Assembly: GCA_045650565.1 (NCBI GenBank)
Contig: JAZRRG010000006.1
Coordinates: 1 to 39,552 of the forward strand
Length of the DNA: 39,552 bases
Reading direction: 5' to 3'
Source: SIG565 sp045650565
Lineage (GTDB): Bacteria > Bacillota > Clostridia > Oscillospirales > Acutalibacteraceae
Made by a program: the position numbers and the translations under genes
Notes under the pieces: model-generated
The model's database searches: none
The model's input: only the letters and a program-made list of their open reading frames with translations
What the model was told of the DNA's origin: nothing
In this document: positions 31,930 to 39,279 of the stretch, piece by piece
Position numbering within the stretch: the stretch's first letter is position 1
How the letters are laid out: each line of letters starts with the position of its first letter

Positions 31930-33312
31930 GTGAATACTCAGTTTAATCTTAAATACTTTGGCACCGATGGTTTTAGAGGTGAAGCGGGTACTGTGCTCAC
32001 CTCTGACCACGCCTATAAAATCGGGCGATTCCTTGGTTGGTATTATTCTTCATCATTATCGGACGGACACACGGTCACACACAAGCCCCGAATAGTTGTC
32101 GGCAAGGACACCCGCCGTTCAAGCTATATGTTTGAATATGCCATAGCAGCGGGACTCACCGCCTCGGGTGCTGATGCGTATATGCTGCACGTTACCACAA
32201 CACCGAGTGTGTCGTATGTAGTGCGCCAAGATGATTTCGACTGCGGAATTATGATTTCGGCATCGCACAACCCATTTTATGATAACGGTATAAAACTCAT
32301 TAACAAAAGCGGCGAAAAGATGGATGATTATACCCTATCGCTCATTGAAAAATATTTAGATGGCAATGGTGATGATTTGCCCTTTGCCAGCAAAGAAAAT
32401 ATTGGTAAAATCATCGATTACGCTGCAGGGCGTAACCGCTATGTAGGTTATCTGATATCGGTTGCCGCCAATTCATATAAGGATTTAAATATAGCACTTG
32501 ACTGTGCTAACGGTTCGGCTTGGATGATAGCAAAGGCGGTGTTTGATGCATTAGGTGCTAAAACCCACGTGATAAATGCCGAGCCCGATGGAATAAATAT
32601 CAATATGGATGCAGGGTCTACCAATATTGGCGCATTACAAAGGTTTGTGAAAGCAAAAAAATGTGATGCTGGCTTTGCCTTTGACGGCGATGCCGACCGC
32701 TGTATCGCAGTAGATGAAAACGGAGAGGTTGTAAACGGAGACCACACAATATTTATAATAGCCCAAATGCTTCGCAAAAAAGGACTGCTTAAAGGAGATA
32801 AGGTTGTGGCAACGGTTATGTCAAATATCGGCTTCTTTAAAGCCATCGAACAAGCGGGTATGGAATGCATACAAACTACCGTTGGAGACAAATATGTGCA
32901 CGAGGCAATGGCTAAGCACGATATAAGCATTGGCGGTGAGCAAAGCGGACACACCATAATTCGCAAGTATGCATCCACGGGAGATGGCATACTGACAGCC
33001 ATTATGCTAACCGAATGTATGATGGAGTATAAATCCACCTTAAGCAAATTGGCTTCTCCCGTTAAAATGTTTCCACAAACAGTTAAAAACATCGCCGTTA
33101 CAGATAAAAAAGCCGTTATGGGCGATGAAAAGGTATTGGCGCTTGTAAACGAGATTTCTAAAGCACTCGGCAATTCGGGCAGAATTTTGCTGCGCCAAAG
33201 CGGCACCGAGCCGGTCATTAGGGTTATGGTTGAATGCTCATCATCTAAGGACTGTGATATGTATGCTGATAAGGTAATTACTCTTATAAAAACACTTGGA
33301 TACGCAAAATAA
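31930..33312 (+). CDS. glmM: Phosphoglucosamine mutase
   Basis: 460 residues, GTG start at 31930 with GGGGAG six bases upstream. Converts glucosamine-6-P to glucosamine-1-P for UDP-GlcNAc and wall synthesis. The N-terminal YFGTDGFRGEAG, catalytic phosphoserine loop MISASHNPFYDNGIK, metal-binding FAFDGDADRC, substrate loop SIGGEQSGH and phosphate loop RQSGTEPVIRVM are all in place and in order. The FGTDG..RG start separates GlmM from phosphomannomutase/phosphoglucomutase relatives. It is about ten residues longer than the usual GlmM. It follows ddh on the same strand, but a terminator separates them. Confidence 0.94.
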   Translation: MNTQFNLKYFGTDGFRGEAGTVLTSDHAYKIGRFLGWYYSSSLSDGHTVTHKPRIVVGKDTRRSSYMFEYAIAAGLTASGADAYMLHVTTTPSVSYVVRQDDFDCGIMISASHNPFYDNGIKLINKSGEKMDDYTLSLIEKYLDGNGDDLPFASKENIGKIIDYAAGRNRYVGYLISVAANSYKDLNIALDCANGSAWMIAKAVFDALGAKTHVINAEPDGININMDAGSTNIGALQRFVKAKKCDAGFAFDGDADRCIAVDENGEVVNGDHTIFIIAQMLRKKGLLKGDKVVATVMSNIGFFKAIEQAGMECIQTTVGDKYVHEAMAKHDISIGGEQSGHTIIRKYASTGDGILTAIMLTECMMEYKSTLSKLASPVKMFPQTVKNIAVTDKKAVMGDEKVLALVNEISKALGNSGRILLRQSGTEPVIRVMVECSSSKDCDMYADKVITLIKTLGYAK

Positions 33313-33337
33313 AAAAGAGGGCTATGCCCTCTTTTTT
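33311..33337. terminator. Bidirectional terminator of glmM and the SDR gene
   Basis: AAAAAAGAGGGC (33311-33322) and GCCCTCTTTTTT (33326-33337) flank TAT. The glmM stop and the stop of the opposing dehydrogenase gene both fall on the stem, so the coding ends form part of the terminator. Confidence 0.92.
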
Positions 33338-34209
33338 ATTTGTTTGTATATATTTTCTGCGGTTTTGTAGATAAACTCACTCTCCGCAACACTGCAGGTC
33401 TTAAGCCGTGATAATTTAGGCATTCCCCATATACCGAAAATTTTAGGACCAAACCACATATTATGCGGTGTCCCTTTAAACACACCCTTTACTATGCTAA
33501 GCACCGCCTTTTCGGGCTTCATAAATATAATTTTCATCGGGTACTTAATAACCGCAAAAATGGGCTTTGAATAGTGTGCCGTAATGCCTGTAAAGGTAAT
33601 GCCCGGGTGGACTATGGAGAGAGACGCTTGTTTTTCGTTTTTTAACAACTCAAAAAGTGAAAACATTAAATACCGTTTAGCATTACCGTATACCTTTGAT
33701 GCGGCTCGCCGCAAGGAAAAATCAATATCATTTTTATCGGTTTCCGAATAGCCATGCGCAATACTGCCTACTGCCACCACCCTACCGCTTTTGGCTTTAA
33801 GAACAGGTAGCAATTCCCTTATCATAAAATACGGCGACACAAAATTGATTTGAAATACATTATCATAGCCCAAATCGGTTTTATATCTCGGTATACTGTA
33901 TGCTCCTGCATTATGTATAAAAATATTGGGGGACAATTCCTTTAATTTTTCGGTTGCCGCTTTAACAGATGAAAAATCGGACAAATCGGCGGTTATACAT
34001 TCTATCTCGGTTTTAGGGTATACTTTAAGCAATTTTTGTACTAATTTTTGCTGTTTTTCGCTGTTTCTGTCAACCAATATCAGCTTTGCAGATAAATCCG
34101 CCAACACAAAGCACAGCTCATTACCGAGTCCGCCCGTACTGCCCGTAACAGCAACTGTTTTGTCCTCTAAGCTCTCAGTGTTTTCCCTTATCCAACTGTT
34201 TATATTCAT
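33322..34209 (-). CDS. Short-chain dehydrogenase/reductase
   Basis: 295 residues. A classical SDR: cofactor motif TGSTGGLG (near residue 22-29), LILVDRN for NADP-type binding, the NAG motif (HNAGAYS), the catalytic Ser in VAVGSIAH and YGNAK (Y-x-x-x-K) near residue 180. After the SDR core there is a C-terminal extension of some 80 residues with one hydrophobic stretch (HYSKPIFAVIKYPMKIIF) and basic residues that could be peripheral to the membrane. Substrate unknown; long-chain or sterol-like SDRs share this layout. Its own promoter was not recognised. Confidence 0.85.
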   Translation of the reverse strand: MNINSWIRENTESLEDKTVAVTGSTGGLGNELCFVLADLSAKLILVDRNSEKQQKLVQKLLKVYPKTEIECITADLSDFSSVKAATEKLKELSPNIFIHNAGAYSIPRYKTDLGYDNVFQINFVSPYFMIRELLPVLKAKSGRVVAVGSIAHGYSETDKNDIDFSLRRAASKVYGNAKRYLMFSLFELLKNEKQASLSIVHPGITFTGITAHYSKPIFAVIKYPMKIIFMKPEKAVLSIVKGVFKGTPHNMWFGPKIFGIWGMPKLSRLKTCSVAESEFIYKTAENIYKQIKKRA

Positions 34210-34254
34210 TTAATCACCGCCGATAAGTATTGTAGCATAGAAGCGACGTAAAAT

Positions 34255-34294
34255 CAATGCGAAGCATTGTATATACAATTCGTGGCGAAGCCAC
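34255..34294. repeat. Three tandem small palindromes
   Basis: CAATGC-gaa-GCATTG (34255-34269), the perfect palindrome ATTGTATATACAAT (34266-34279) and GTGGC-gaa-GCCAC (34282-34294) lie head to tail. The GAA-loop hairpins resemble those of the 2171-2329 array. Flanking it, TTACTTGTTACTTCTTACTTTCC (34308-34332) is approximately inverted relative to GAAAGAAGTAATAAGTAA (34377-34394), so the ~140-base stretch may be a MITE-like element. Confidence 0.6.
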
Positions 34295-34389
34295 ACCGCA
34301 CTTCTTACCTATTACTTGTTACTTCTTACTTTCCAAAAATCCCGTAAGGAGTTTTGGTTGAGGTAAGGGTGAAGAGGAAAGAAGTAATA

Positions 34390-34427
34390 AGTAAAAATCC
34401 CGCCCACTTAAAGTGAACGGGATTTTT
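34390..34427 (-). terminator. tRNA-Arg terminator, copy 2 of the repeated hairpin
   Basis: AAAATCCCG/CGGGATTTT with inner CACTT/AAGTG. On the minus strand it follows the tRNA-Arg CCA and is followed by a short T-run. It matches the copy at 584-620 over 21 consecutive bases of the left arm. Confidence 0.85.
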
Positions 34428-34503
34428 GGCACGCCACACCGGATTCGAACCGGCGACACCCGGCGTCGGAGGCCGGTGCTCTATCCAGCTGAGCTAATGG
34501 CGC
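34427..34503 (-). tRNA. tRNA-Arg (CCG)
   Basis: Acceptor GCGCCAT/GTGGCGT, D arm GCTCAGCTGGATAGAGC, anticodon stem CCGGC/GCCGG with loop CTCCGAC giving anticodon CCG (reads CGG), T arm GCCGGTTCGAATCCGGT, discriminator G and encoded CCA. Single-gene unit. Confidence 0.95.
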
Positions 34504-34520
34504 ATATAAAGTACTATTAT

Positions 34521-34549
34521 ATTTTATTTTTAAAAGCTGTTTATGTCAA
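34521..34549 (-). promoter_or_regulatory. tRNA-Arg promoter
   Basis: Minus-strand TTGACA (34544-34549), 17-base spacer, TAAAAT (34521-34526), about 20 bases from the tRNA 5' end. Confidence 0.85.
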
Positions 34550-34613
34550 GTAGTATTTGCAGTTCATTAAATTAAAACTGTCGCATATATTTTACTTGAA
34601 AGGATGTGCTTTT

Positions 34614-35516
34614 ATGTGCAAAATAATTGAAAACAAAAAATACGACTATTATTCATTAAAAAAGGCAATAAAGGAGCTAACTGATGCCTATCCGTTCTTA
34701 CACACGAGTGTTATTGGTAAATCGGTTTTAGGACGAGATATTACGGCATTAAAAATCGGCAGAGCGAGTGAATATGTACTATTTGCCGCAACCTTTCACG
34801 GAAGCGAGCATATAACCACCACCCTACTACTTAAATTTGCCGAGGAATTGTGTTTTGCTTTGCAAAACGGTGGCTCTATAGCGGGACTTAATATAAAGCG
34901 TGTTATGACAGGTCGTGGAATTATAATCATACCCTGCGTTAACCCCGATGGTGCCGAGATAAGCATAAGAGGCGTGACGGGCGCAAATAATATGTATAAA
35001 AATATAATAAAGCTCTCCCGTGGAGATACTGCCCACTGGAACGCAAATGCTCGAGGCGTAGATATAAATCATAATTTTGATGCCGGTTGGGAAAAACTAC
35101 ATAAGGCGGAAATTGATAGCGGCATTCACGGTCCTGCTTCCACACGCTACGGGGGTTCAAGACCCTTTAGTGAGCCCGAAAGCACTGCTATTCGGTTGCT
35201 TTGCGAAACATCAAAGATACGCCATGCACTCGCTTTTCACTCGCAAGGCGAGGTAATTTATTGGCAGTATGAAAATTTTCAACCCGCAAGAAGCAGAAGA
35301 ATGGCGGAGATTATGGCAACCTCATCGGGTTATGCGCTTGACTACCCCACAGGTCTTGCGGTGGGAGGCGGCTTTAAGGACTGGTTTATCAAAACCTTTA
35401 ATCGCCCCGCATTTACCGTGGAGGTAGGGATTGGCGAAAACCCGTTACCAATGGACAGCACCGAGCAAATTTACAACCAAATTAAAGAAATGCTGGTTTT
35501 ATCGGTTGCCATGTAG
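34614..35516 (+). CDS. M14-family zinc carboxypeptidase
   Basis: 300 residues from the ATG at 34614, preceded by GAAAGGATG; the frame extends upstream without a better site. Zinc ligands H62 and E65 lie in FHGSEHITTT (H-x-x-E), the third His in ALAFHSQGE, and the catalytic Glu in FTVEVGIGENPL. NCNPDGAEI-like CVNPDGAEIS and the GRDITALKIG opening are typical of gamma-D-glutamyl-meso-diaminopimelate peptidases of the YqgT/MpaA type. There is no signal peptide or LysM domain, so a cytoplasmic peptidoglycan-recycling role is plausible, which would fit the ddh/glmM genes nearby. Specificity is inference. Confidence 0.87.
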   Translation: MCKIIENKKYDYYSLKKAIKELTDAYPFLHTSVIGKSVLGRDITALKIGRASEYVLFAATFHGSEHITTTLLLKFAEELCFALQNGGSIAGLNIKRVMTGRGIIIIPCVNPDGAEISIRGVTGANNMYKNIIKLSRGDTAHWNANARGVDINHNFDAGWEKLHKAEIDSGIHGPASTRYGGSRPFSEPESTAIRLLCETSKIRHALAFHSQGEVIYWQYENFQPARSRRMAEIMATSSGYALDYPTGLAVGGGFKDWFIKTFNRPAFTVEVGIGENPLPMDSTEQIYNQIKEMLVLSVAM

Positions 35517-35567
35517 CTACACTACCGAGAAATTTTAAAAAAATATGGAAAAATGTGTCCTATTCTA

Positions 35568-35596
35568 TTGAAAAATGACAATTTTTTTGCTATAAT
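35568..35596 (+). promoter_or_regulatory. Promoter of the cysteine-synthase-family gene
   Basis: TTGAAA (35568-35573), 17-base spacer ending TGC, TATAAT (35591-35596). Confidence 0.85.
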
Positions 35597-35635
35597 ATTT
35601 TGTGTTCTTTTTTTGATAAATGGTAGGTGAGTTTT

Positions 35636-36562
35636 GTGGTTTACAATACCATTCTTGATGCAATGGGTAATACGCCGCTGATACGGCTTAATAATATGGT
35701 TGAAGCTGACTCTGCTGAGATACTTGTAAAGTTTGAGGGTCTTAATGTTGGCGGTTCTATAAAAACACGCACCGCCTACAATATGATTTGTGATGCAGAG
35801 CAAAAGGGAATTCTTAATAAGGACTCTATTATCGTTGAGCCGACAAGCGGTAATCAAGGTATCGGTTTGGCGCTCGTGGGCGCAGTTCGTGGCTATAAGG
35901 TACGTATTATTATGCCCGATTCGGTAAGTTTGGAACGCAAAAAATTGGTTGAGCACTATGGCGCCGAGGTTATTTTGGTGCACGATGCGGGTAATATCGG
36001 TCTTTGTATTGAGGAGTGCTTATCACTTGCCCTTAAAATGCAAAAAGAGGATAAAAATGTATTTGTTCCGCAACAGTTTGAAAACCCCGCCAATGTCGAG
36101 ATACAGCGTTCGGTCACAGGTAAGGAAATTCTTGATGCTGTAAACGGACCAATTCACGGCTTTTGCTCGGGCATTGGCACAGGTGGCACCATTACAGGCA
36201 TTGGTGAGGCGCTAAAGGAAGCCAACCCATATATTACCATTTGGGCGGTTGAACCCAAGGATGCCGCAATACTTTCGGGTGGCAGCATAGGCACACATAT
36301 ACAAATGGGTATAGGCGATGGCATAATCCCCGCCATTTTAAACCAAAATATATATGATGAACTTTGCATTATCGATGATGAGGAGGCGCTGCAAACCTCT
36401 AAAGATTTAGCCGCAAAGGAAGGCATTTTGTGCGGTATAAGCAGTGGTACAAACGTTGCAGCCGCAATTAAACTCGCAAAAAAATTAGGCAAGGGCAAAA
36501 CGGTAGTTACCGTACTGCCCGATACTGCCGAGCGGTATTTTTCAACACCGCTTTTTAAGTAG
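35636..36562 (+). CDS. Cysteine-synthase-family PLP enzyme with divergent motifs
   Basis: 308 residues from GTG 35636, with AGGTGA five bases upstream; a GTG at 35627 lies inside that site. Fold-type II PLP enzyme related to CysK/CysM, which makes cysteine from O-acetylserine and sulfide. The PLP lysine region reads FEGLNVGGSIKTRTAYNM where classical enzymes have NPGGSVKDR; the substrate loop is EPTSGNQGIGLAL instead of TSGNTGIG. The phosphate-binding GIGTGGTITG is canonical and the C-terminus ends TAERYFSTPLF as in CysK. These two changes may alter substrate choice. It may continue into the CofE-like gene 39 bases downstream. Confidence 0.85.
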   Translation: MVYNTILDAMGNTPLIRLNNMVEADSAEILVKFEGLNVGGSIKTRTAYNMICDAEQKGILNKDSIIVEPTSGNQGIGLALVGAVRGYKVRIIMPDSVSLERKKLVEHYGAEVILVHDAGNIGLCIEECLSLALKMQKEDKNVFVPQQFENPANVEIQRSVTGKEILDAVNGPIHGFCSGIGTGGTITGIGEALKEANPYITIWAVEPKDAAILSGGSIGTHIQMGIGDGIIPAILNQNIYDELCIIDDEEALQTSKDLAAKEGILCGISSGTNVAAAIKLAKKLGKGKTVVTVLPDTAERYFSTPLFK

Positions 36563-36601
36563 TTTTAAATTTTTATTTTAATATGAAGGGACCAACAAAA
36601 A

Positions 36602-37804
36602 ATGGACGTTAAAGAACGTAGAGTAGGTACAATTTCCCGTGGCATTAGATGCCCCATTATTCGCGAGGGTGATGACCTTGCAAAAATCGTTGCCGATTCA
36701 GTTTTAGAGGCAGCCGAATGCGAGGGCTTCGAGCTTCGTGAGCGTGATGTTATTTCTATGACCGAGTCAATAGTAGCGCGCTCACAAGGTAACTATGCAT
36801 CGGTCGATGATATAGCAAGCGATGTTAAGGCAAAGCTCGGCGGTGGCACAATAGGTGTTATATTCCCCATCCTCTCACGTAACCGCTTTGCAATTTGTCT
36901 TCGTGGCATAGCAAAGGGTGCAAAAAAAATAGTTTTAATGCTTTCTTACCCGTCGGATGAAGTGGGTAACGAGTTAGCAGACTGGGACAAGCTCGATGAA
37001 GCAGGTATTAACCCTCACTCTGATGTTTTAACACTTGAGCGTTACCGTGAGGTTTTCGGTGTTCATCCGCTTAAGTTCACGGGTGTTGACTATGTGGCAT
37101 ACTACGAAAATCTTATAAAAGAGTGCGGCTGTGAGGTTGAAATTATCTTTGCAAATCAGGCAAAGGCAATTCTTGACTATACTGACTGTGTACTCAACTG
37201 TGATATACACACCCGTGCCCGTACAAAGCGTTTGCTAAAGAGTGGCGGTGCTAAAATAGTTTGCGGTCTTGATGAAATTTTAACCGCCCCCGTAAACGGC
37301 AGCGGCTGTAATGAAAAATACGGTCTTTTGGGCTCAAATAAATCGACCGAGGACAAGATTAAGCTTTTCCCCCGTGAATGCAAAGATTTAGTGCTCGATG
37401 TTCAAAAGCGCATCTTTGATGCAACGGGTAAAAAGGTTGAGGTCATGGTATATGGCGACGGCGCCTTTAAGGACCCACAGGGCAAAATTTGGGAGCTTGC
37501 CGACCCCGTTGTCTCACCCGCCTTTACCGACGGACTTATCGGTACACCGAATGAGTTAAAGCTTAAATATCTTGCCGATAATGATTTTAAGGATTTATCG
37601 GGTGATGAGCTTAAAAAGGCAATTTCCGAGAGTATTAAAGCAAAGGACGGTTCCTCACTTGTAGGTAATATGGCAGCTCAAGGCACTACTCCCCGACAGC
37701 TGACCGACCTTATCGGTTCACTTTGTGACCTAACCAGCGGTTCAGGAGATAAGGGTACACCTGTAGTTCTGGTTCAGGGCTACTTCGATAATTATACTAA
37801 CTAA
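36602..37804 (+). CDS. Coenzyme F420-0:L-glutamate ligase-like protein (CofE family)
   Basis: 400 residues, ATG 36602 with GAAGGGA upstream. The N-terminal half matches the CofE (PF01996) pattern: IIREGDDLAKIVADSVLEAAECEGFELRERDVISMTESIVARSQG (a shared D-x-[IV]-x-x-x-[ST]-E-x-[IV]-[VA]-x-[KR]-x-x-G motif). In methanogens and actinobacteria CofE adds glutamate to F420. No other F420 gene is visible, and the protein has about 150 extra residues beyond a typical CofE, so the real substrate is unknown. It stands 15 bases before the GMP synthase gene and probably shares its transcript. Confidence 0.75.
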   Translation: MDVKERRVGTISRGIRCPIIREGDDLAKIVADSVLEAAECEGFELRERDVISMTESIVARSQGNYASVDDIASDVKAKLGGGTIGVIFPILSRNRFAICLRGIAKGAKKIVLMLSYPSDEVGNELADWDKLDEAGINPHSDVLTLERYREVFGVHPLKFTGVDYVAYYENLIKECGCEVEIIFANQAKAILDYTDCVLNCDIHTRARTKRLLKSGGAKIVCGLDEILTAPVNGSGCNEKYGLLGSNKSTEDKIKLFPRECKDLVLDVQKRIFDATGKKVEVMVYGDGAFKDPQGKIWELADPVVSPAFTDGLIGTPNELKLKYLADNDFKDLSGDELKKAISESIKAKDGSSLVGNMAAQGTTPRQLTDLIGSLCDLTSGSGDKGTPVVLVQGYFDNYTN

Positions 37805-37819
37805 CAGGAGGTAAAAATA

Positions 37820-38821
37820 ATGGAAAACAATTTGCGTCCTGATACAATGGAGCGTATTACAACCAAACAGGCAGCCGATAAGTTTATCGATGAGCAAATA
37901 AAAGAGATAAAAAAACAGGTTGGCGACAAAAAGGTTTTGTTGGCACTTTCAGGCGGTGTAGATTCATCGGTTGTTGCCGCCCTTCTTATAAAGGCAATCG
38001 GCAAACAGCTTGTATGTGTTCACGTAAACCACGGTCTTATGCGCAAGGATGAGTCGGAAAATGTTATTAAGATTTTCGGCGAAGGACTTAATGCAAACTT
38101 AATTTACGTTGATGCAACCGAACGTTTCCTGGGCTTGCTCGCAGGCGTTTGGGATTCAGAAAAAAAGCGAAAAATTATCGGTGCTGAATTTATCAATGTT
38201 TTTGCCGATGAAGCAAGAAAGCTTGATGGTGTTCAGTTTTTAGCACAGGGCACCATTTACCCTGATATACTTGAAAGTATGAAGCATTCGGAGGATTCCG
38301 ATTTGGTTAAATCTCACCACAATGTAGGCGGCTTGCCCGAGGACCTTGAGTTTGAGCTTGTAGAACCCCTTCGACTTCTTTACAAGGATGAGGTTCGCAT
38401 TGTGGGCGAAGCGTTGGGTCTGCCTCACGCTATGGTTTACCGCCAACCCTTGCCCGGCCCCGGCTTGGGCGTTCGTTGCCTTGGTGCAATAACCCGTGAC
38501 CGACTCGATGCGCTGCGTGAAGCCGATGCCATTTTACGTGATGAGTTTGATAAATGCGGTCTTGCCGAAAAGGTATGGCAATACTTTATTGTAGTACCTG
38601 ATATTAAGAGCGTTGGCGTTAAAAATAAGCGCCGTTATGAAGCTTGGCCGGCTATCATCCGTGCGGTTAATACCATTGATGCTATGAGCGCTACCATTGA
38701 AGAAATCCCTTATGAGATTTTGCATAAAATAACCGATAGAATAACCCACGAGGTTGATGGCATCAACCGTGTGCTACTCGACCTAACACCCAAGCCAATT
38801 GGCACAATCGAATGGGAATAA
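37820..38821 (+). CDS. guaA: GMP synthase, ATP-pyrophosphatase subunit only
   Basis: 333 residues, ATG 37820 with AGGAGG eight bases upstream. Converts XMP to GMP. The P-loop LALSGGVDSS is near residue 42-50, followed by the XMP-binding KSHHNVGGLP, PLPGPGLGVRCLG and the terminal KPIGTIEWE. The ~190-residue glutamine amidotransferase domain that precedes this part in usual GuaA is missing, so this is a GuaA-B type subunit, as in archaea. No separate glutaminase gene is in the window; ammonia or a distant GuaA-A subunit must supply nitrogen. A strong terminator follows. Confidence 0.92.
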   Translation: MENNLRPDTMERITTKQAADKFIDEQIKEIKKQVGDKKVLLALSGGVDSSVVAALLIKAIGKQLVCVHVNHGLMRKDESENVIKIFGEGLNANLIYVDATERFLGLLAGVWDSEKKRKIIGAEFINVFADEARKLDGVQFLAQGTIYPDILESMKHSEDSDLVKSHHNVGGLPEDLEFELVEPLRLLYKDEVRIVGEALGLPHAMVYRQPLPGPGLGVRCLGAITRDRLDALREADAILRDEFDKCGLAEKVWQYFIVVPDIKSVGVKNKRRYEAWPAIIRAVNTIDAMSATIEEIPYEILHKITDRITHEVDGINRVLLDLTPKPIGTIEWE

Positions 38822-38846
38822 TAACAATTTATAACTAACCGAGAAA

Positions 38847-38888
38847 AGCGGCAGGGAGATTAACACTTCCCTGCCGCTATTTTTTTGT
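38847..38888 (+). terminator. guaA terminator
   Basis: AGCGGCAGGGA (38847-38857) pairs with TCCCTGCCGCT (38868-38878), then ATTTTTTTG. Confidence 0.93.
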
Positions 38889-38905
38889 CAATTTTTTTAA
38901 AGCTA

Positions 38906-38934
38906 TTGACATACTTAATGCTTCGTGATATGAT
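38906..38934 (+). promoter_or_regulatory. padR promoter with candidate operator
   Basis: TTGACA (38906-38911), 17-base spacer, TATGAT (38929-38934). TACTTAATGC (38912-38921) and GTATTACGTT (38935-38944) are imperfect inverted arms around the -10 box, consistent with autorepression. Confidence 0.75.
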
Positions 38935-38958
38935 GTATTACGTTAAAGGAGGTATTAT

Positions 38959-39279
38959 ATGGACATTCAGTTAAAGCGGGGTCTCTTGGATGTCTGCGTT
39001 TTAGCAGCCATTAAGAGCAAAGATTCGTACGGCTATAAGATTATAAAAGATATGAAACCGTATATTGAGCTTTCCGAATCAACCTTATATACCATTCTCA
39101 AACGCTTGGAAGCAGCGAAAATGCTGACCGTTCGCACGGCTGAGCACGGTGGCAGACTTCGGAAGTATTACCATATCACTGGCGAAGGATTAAAGCGCAT
39201 TGAGGATTTCAAAGTCGAGTGGGAGGAAATCTTATCTATATACCGATTTGTAACCAAGGAGGATGAAGGCGATGAGTAA
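38959..39279 (+). CDS. PadR-family transcriptional regulator
   Basis: 106 residues, ATG 38959 with AAAGGAGG upstream. A winged-helix protein of the PadR-s1 type: LKRGLLDVCVLAAIKSKDSYGYKI (helices 1-2), SESTLYTILKRLEAAKMLTVRT (recognition helix), GRLRKYYHITGEGLKRIEDF (wing). It has a short C-terminal dimer helix. The partner gene overlaps by eight bases and encodes a DUF1700 membrane-associated protein, a pairing known in Firmicutes envelope-stress operons. Confidence 0.93.
   Translation: MDIQLKRGLLDVCVLAAIKSKDSYGYKIIKDMKPYIELSESTLYTILKRLEAAKMLTVRTAEHGGRLRKYYHITGEGLKRIEDFKVEWEEILSIYRFVTKEDEGDE

Noticed and set aside
32448..33218. 256-codon open frame antisense to glmM
   Set aside because: It mirrors the conserved GlmM coding sequence and resembles no family; composition reflects the opposite strand's codon bias.
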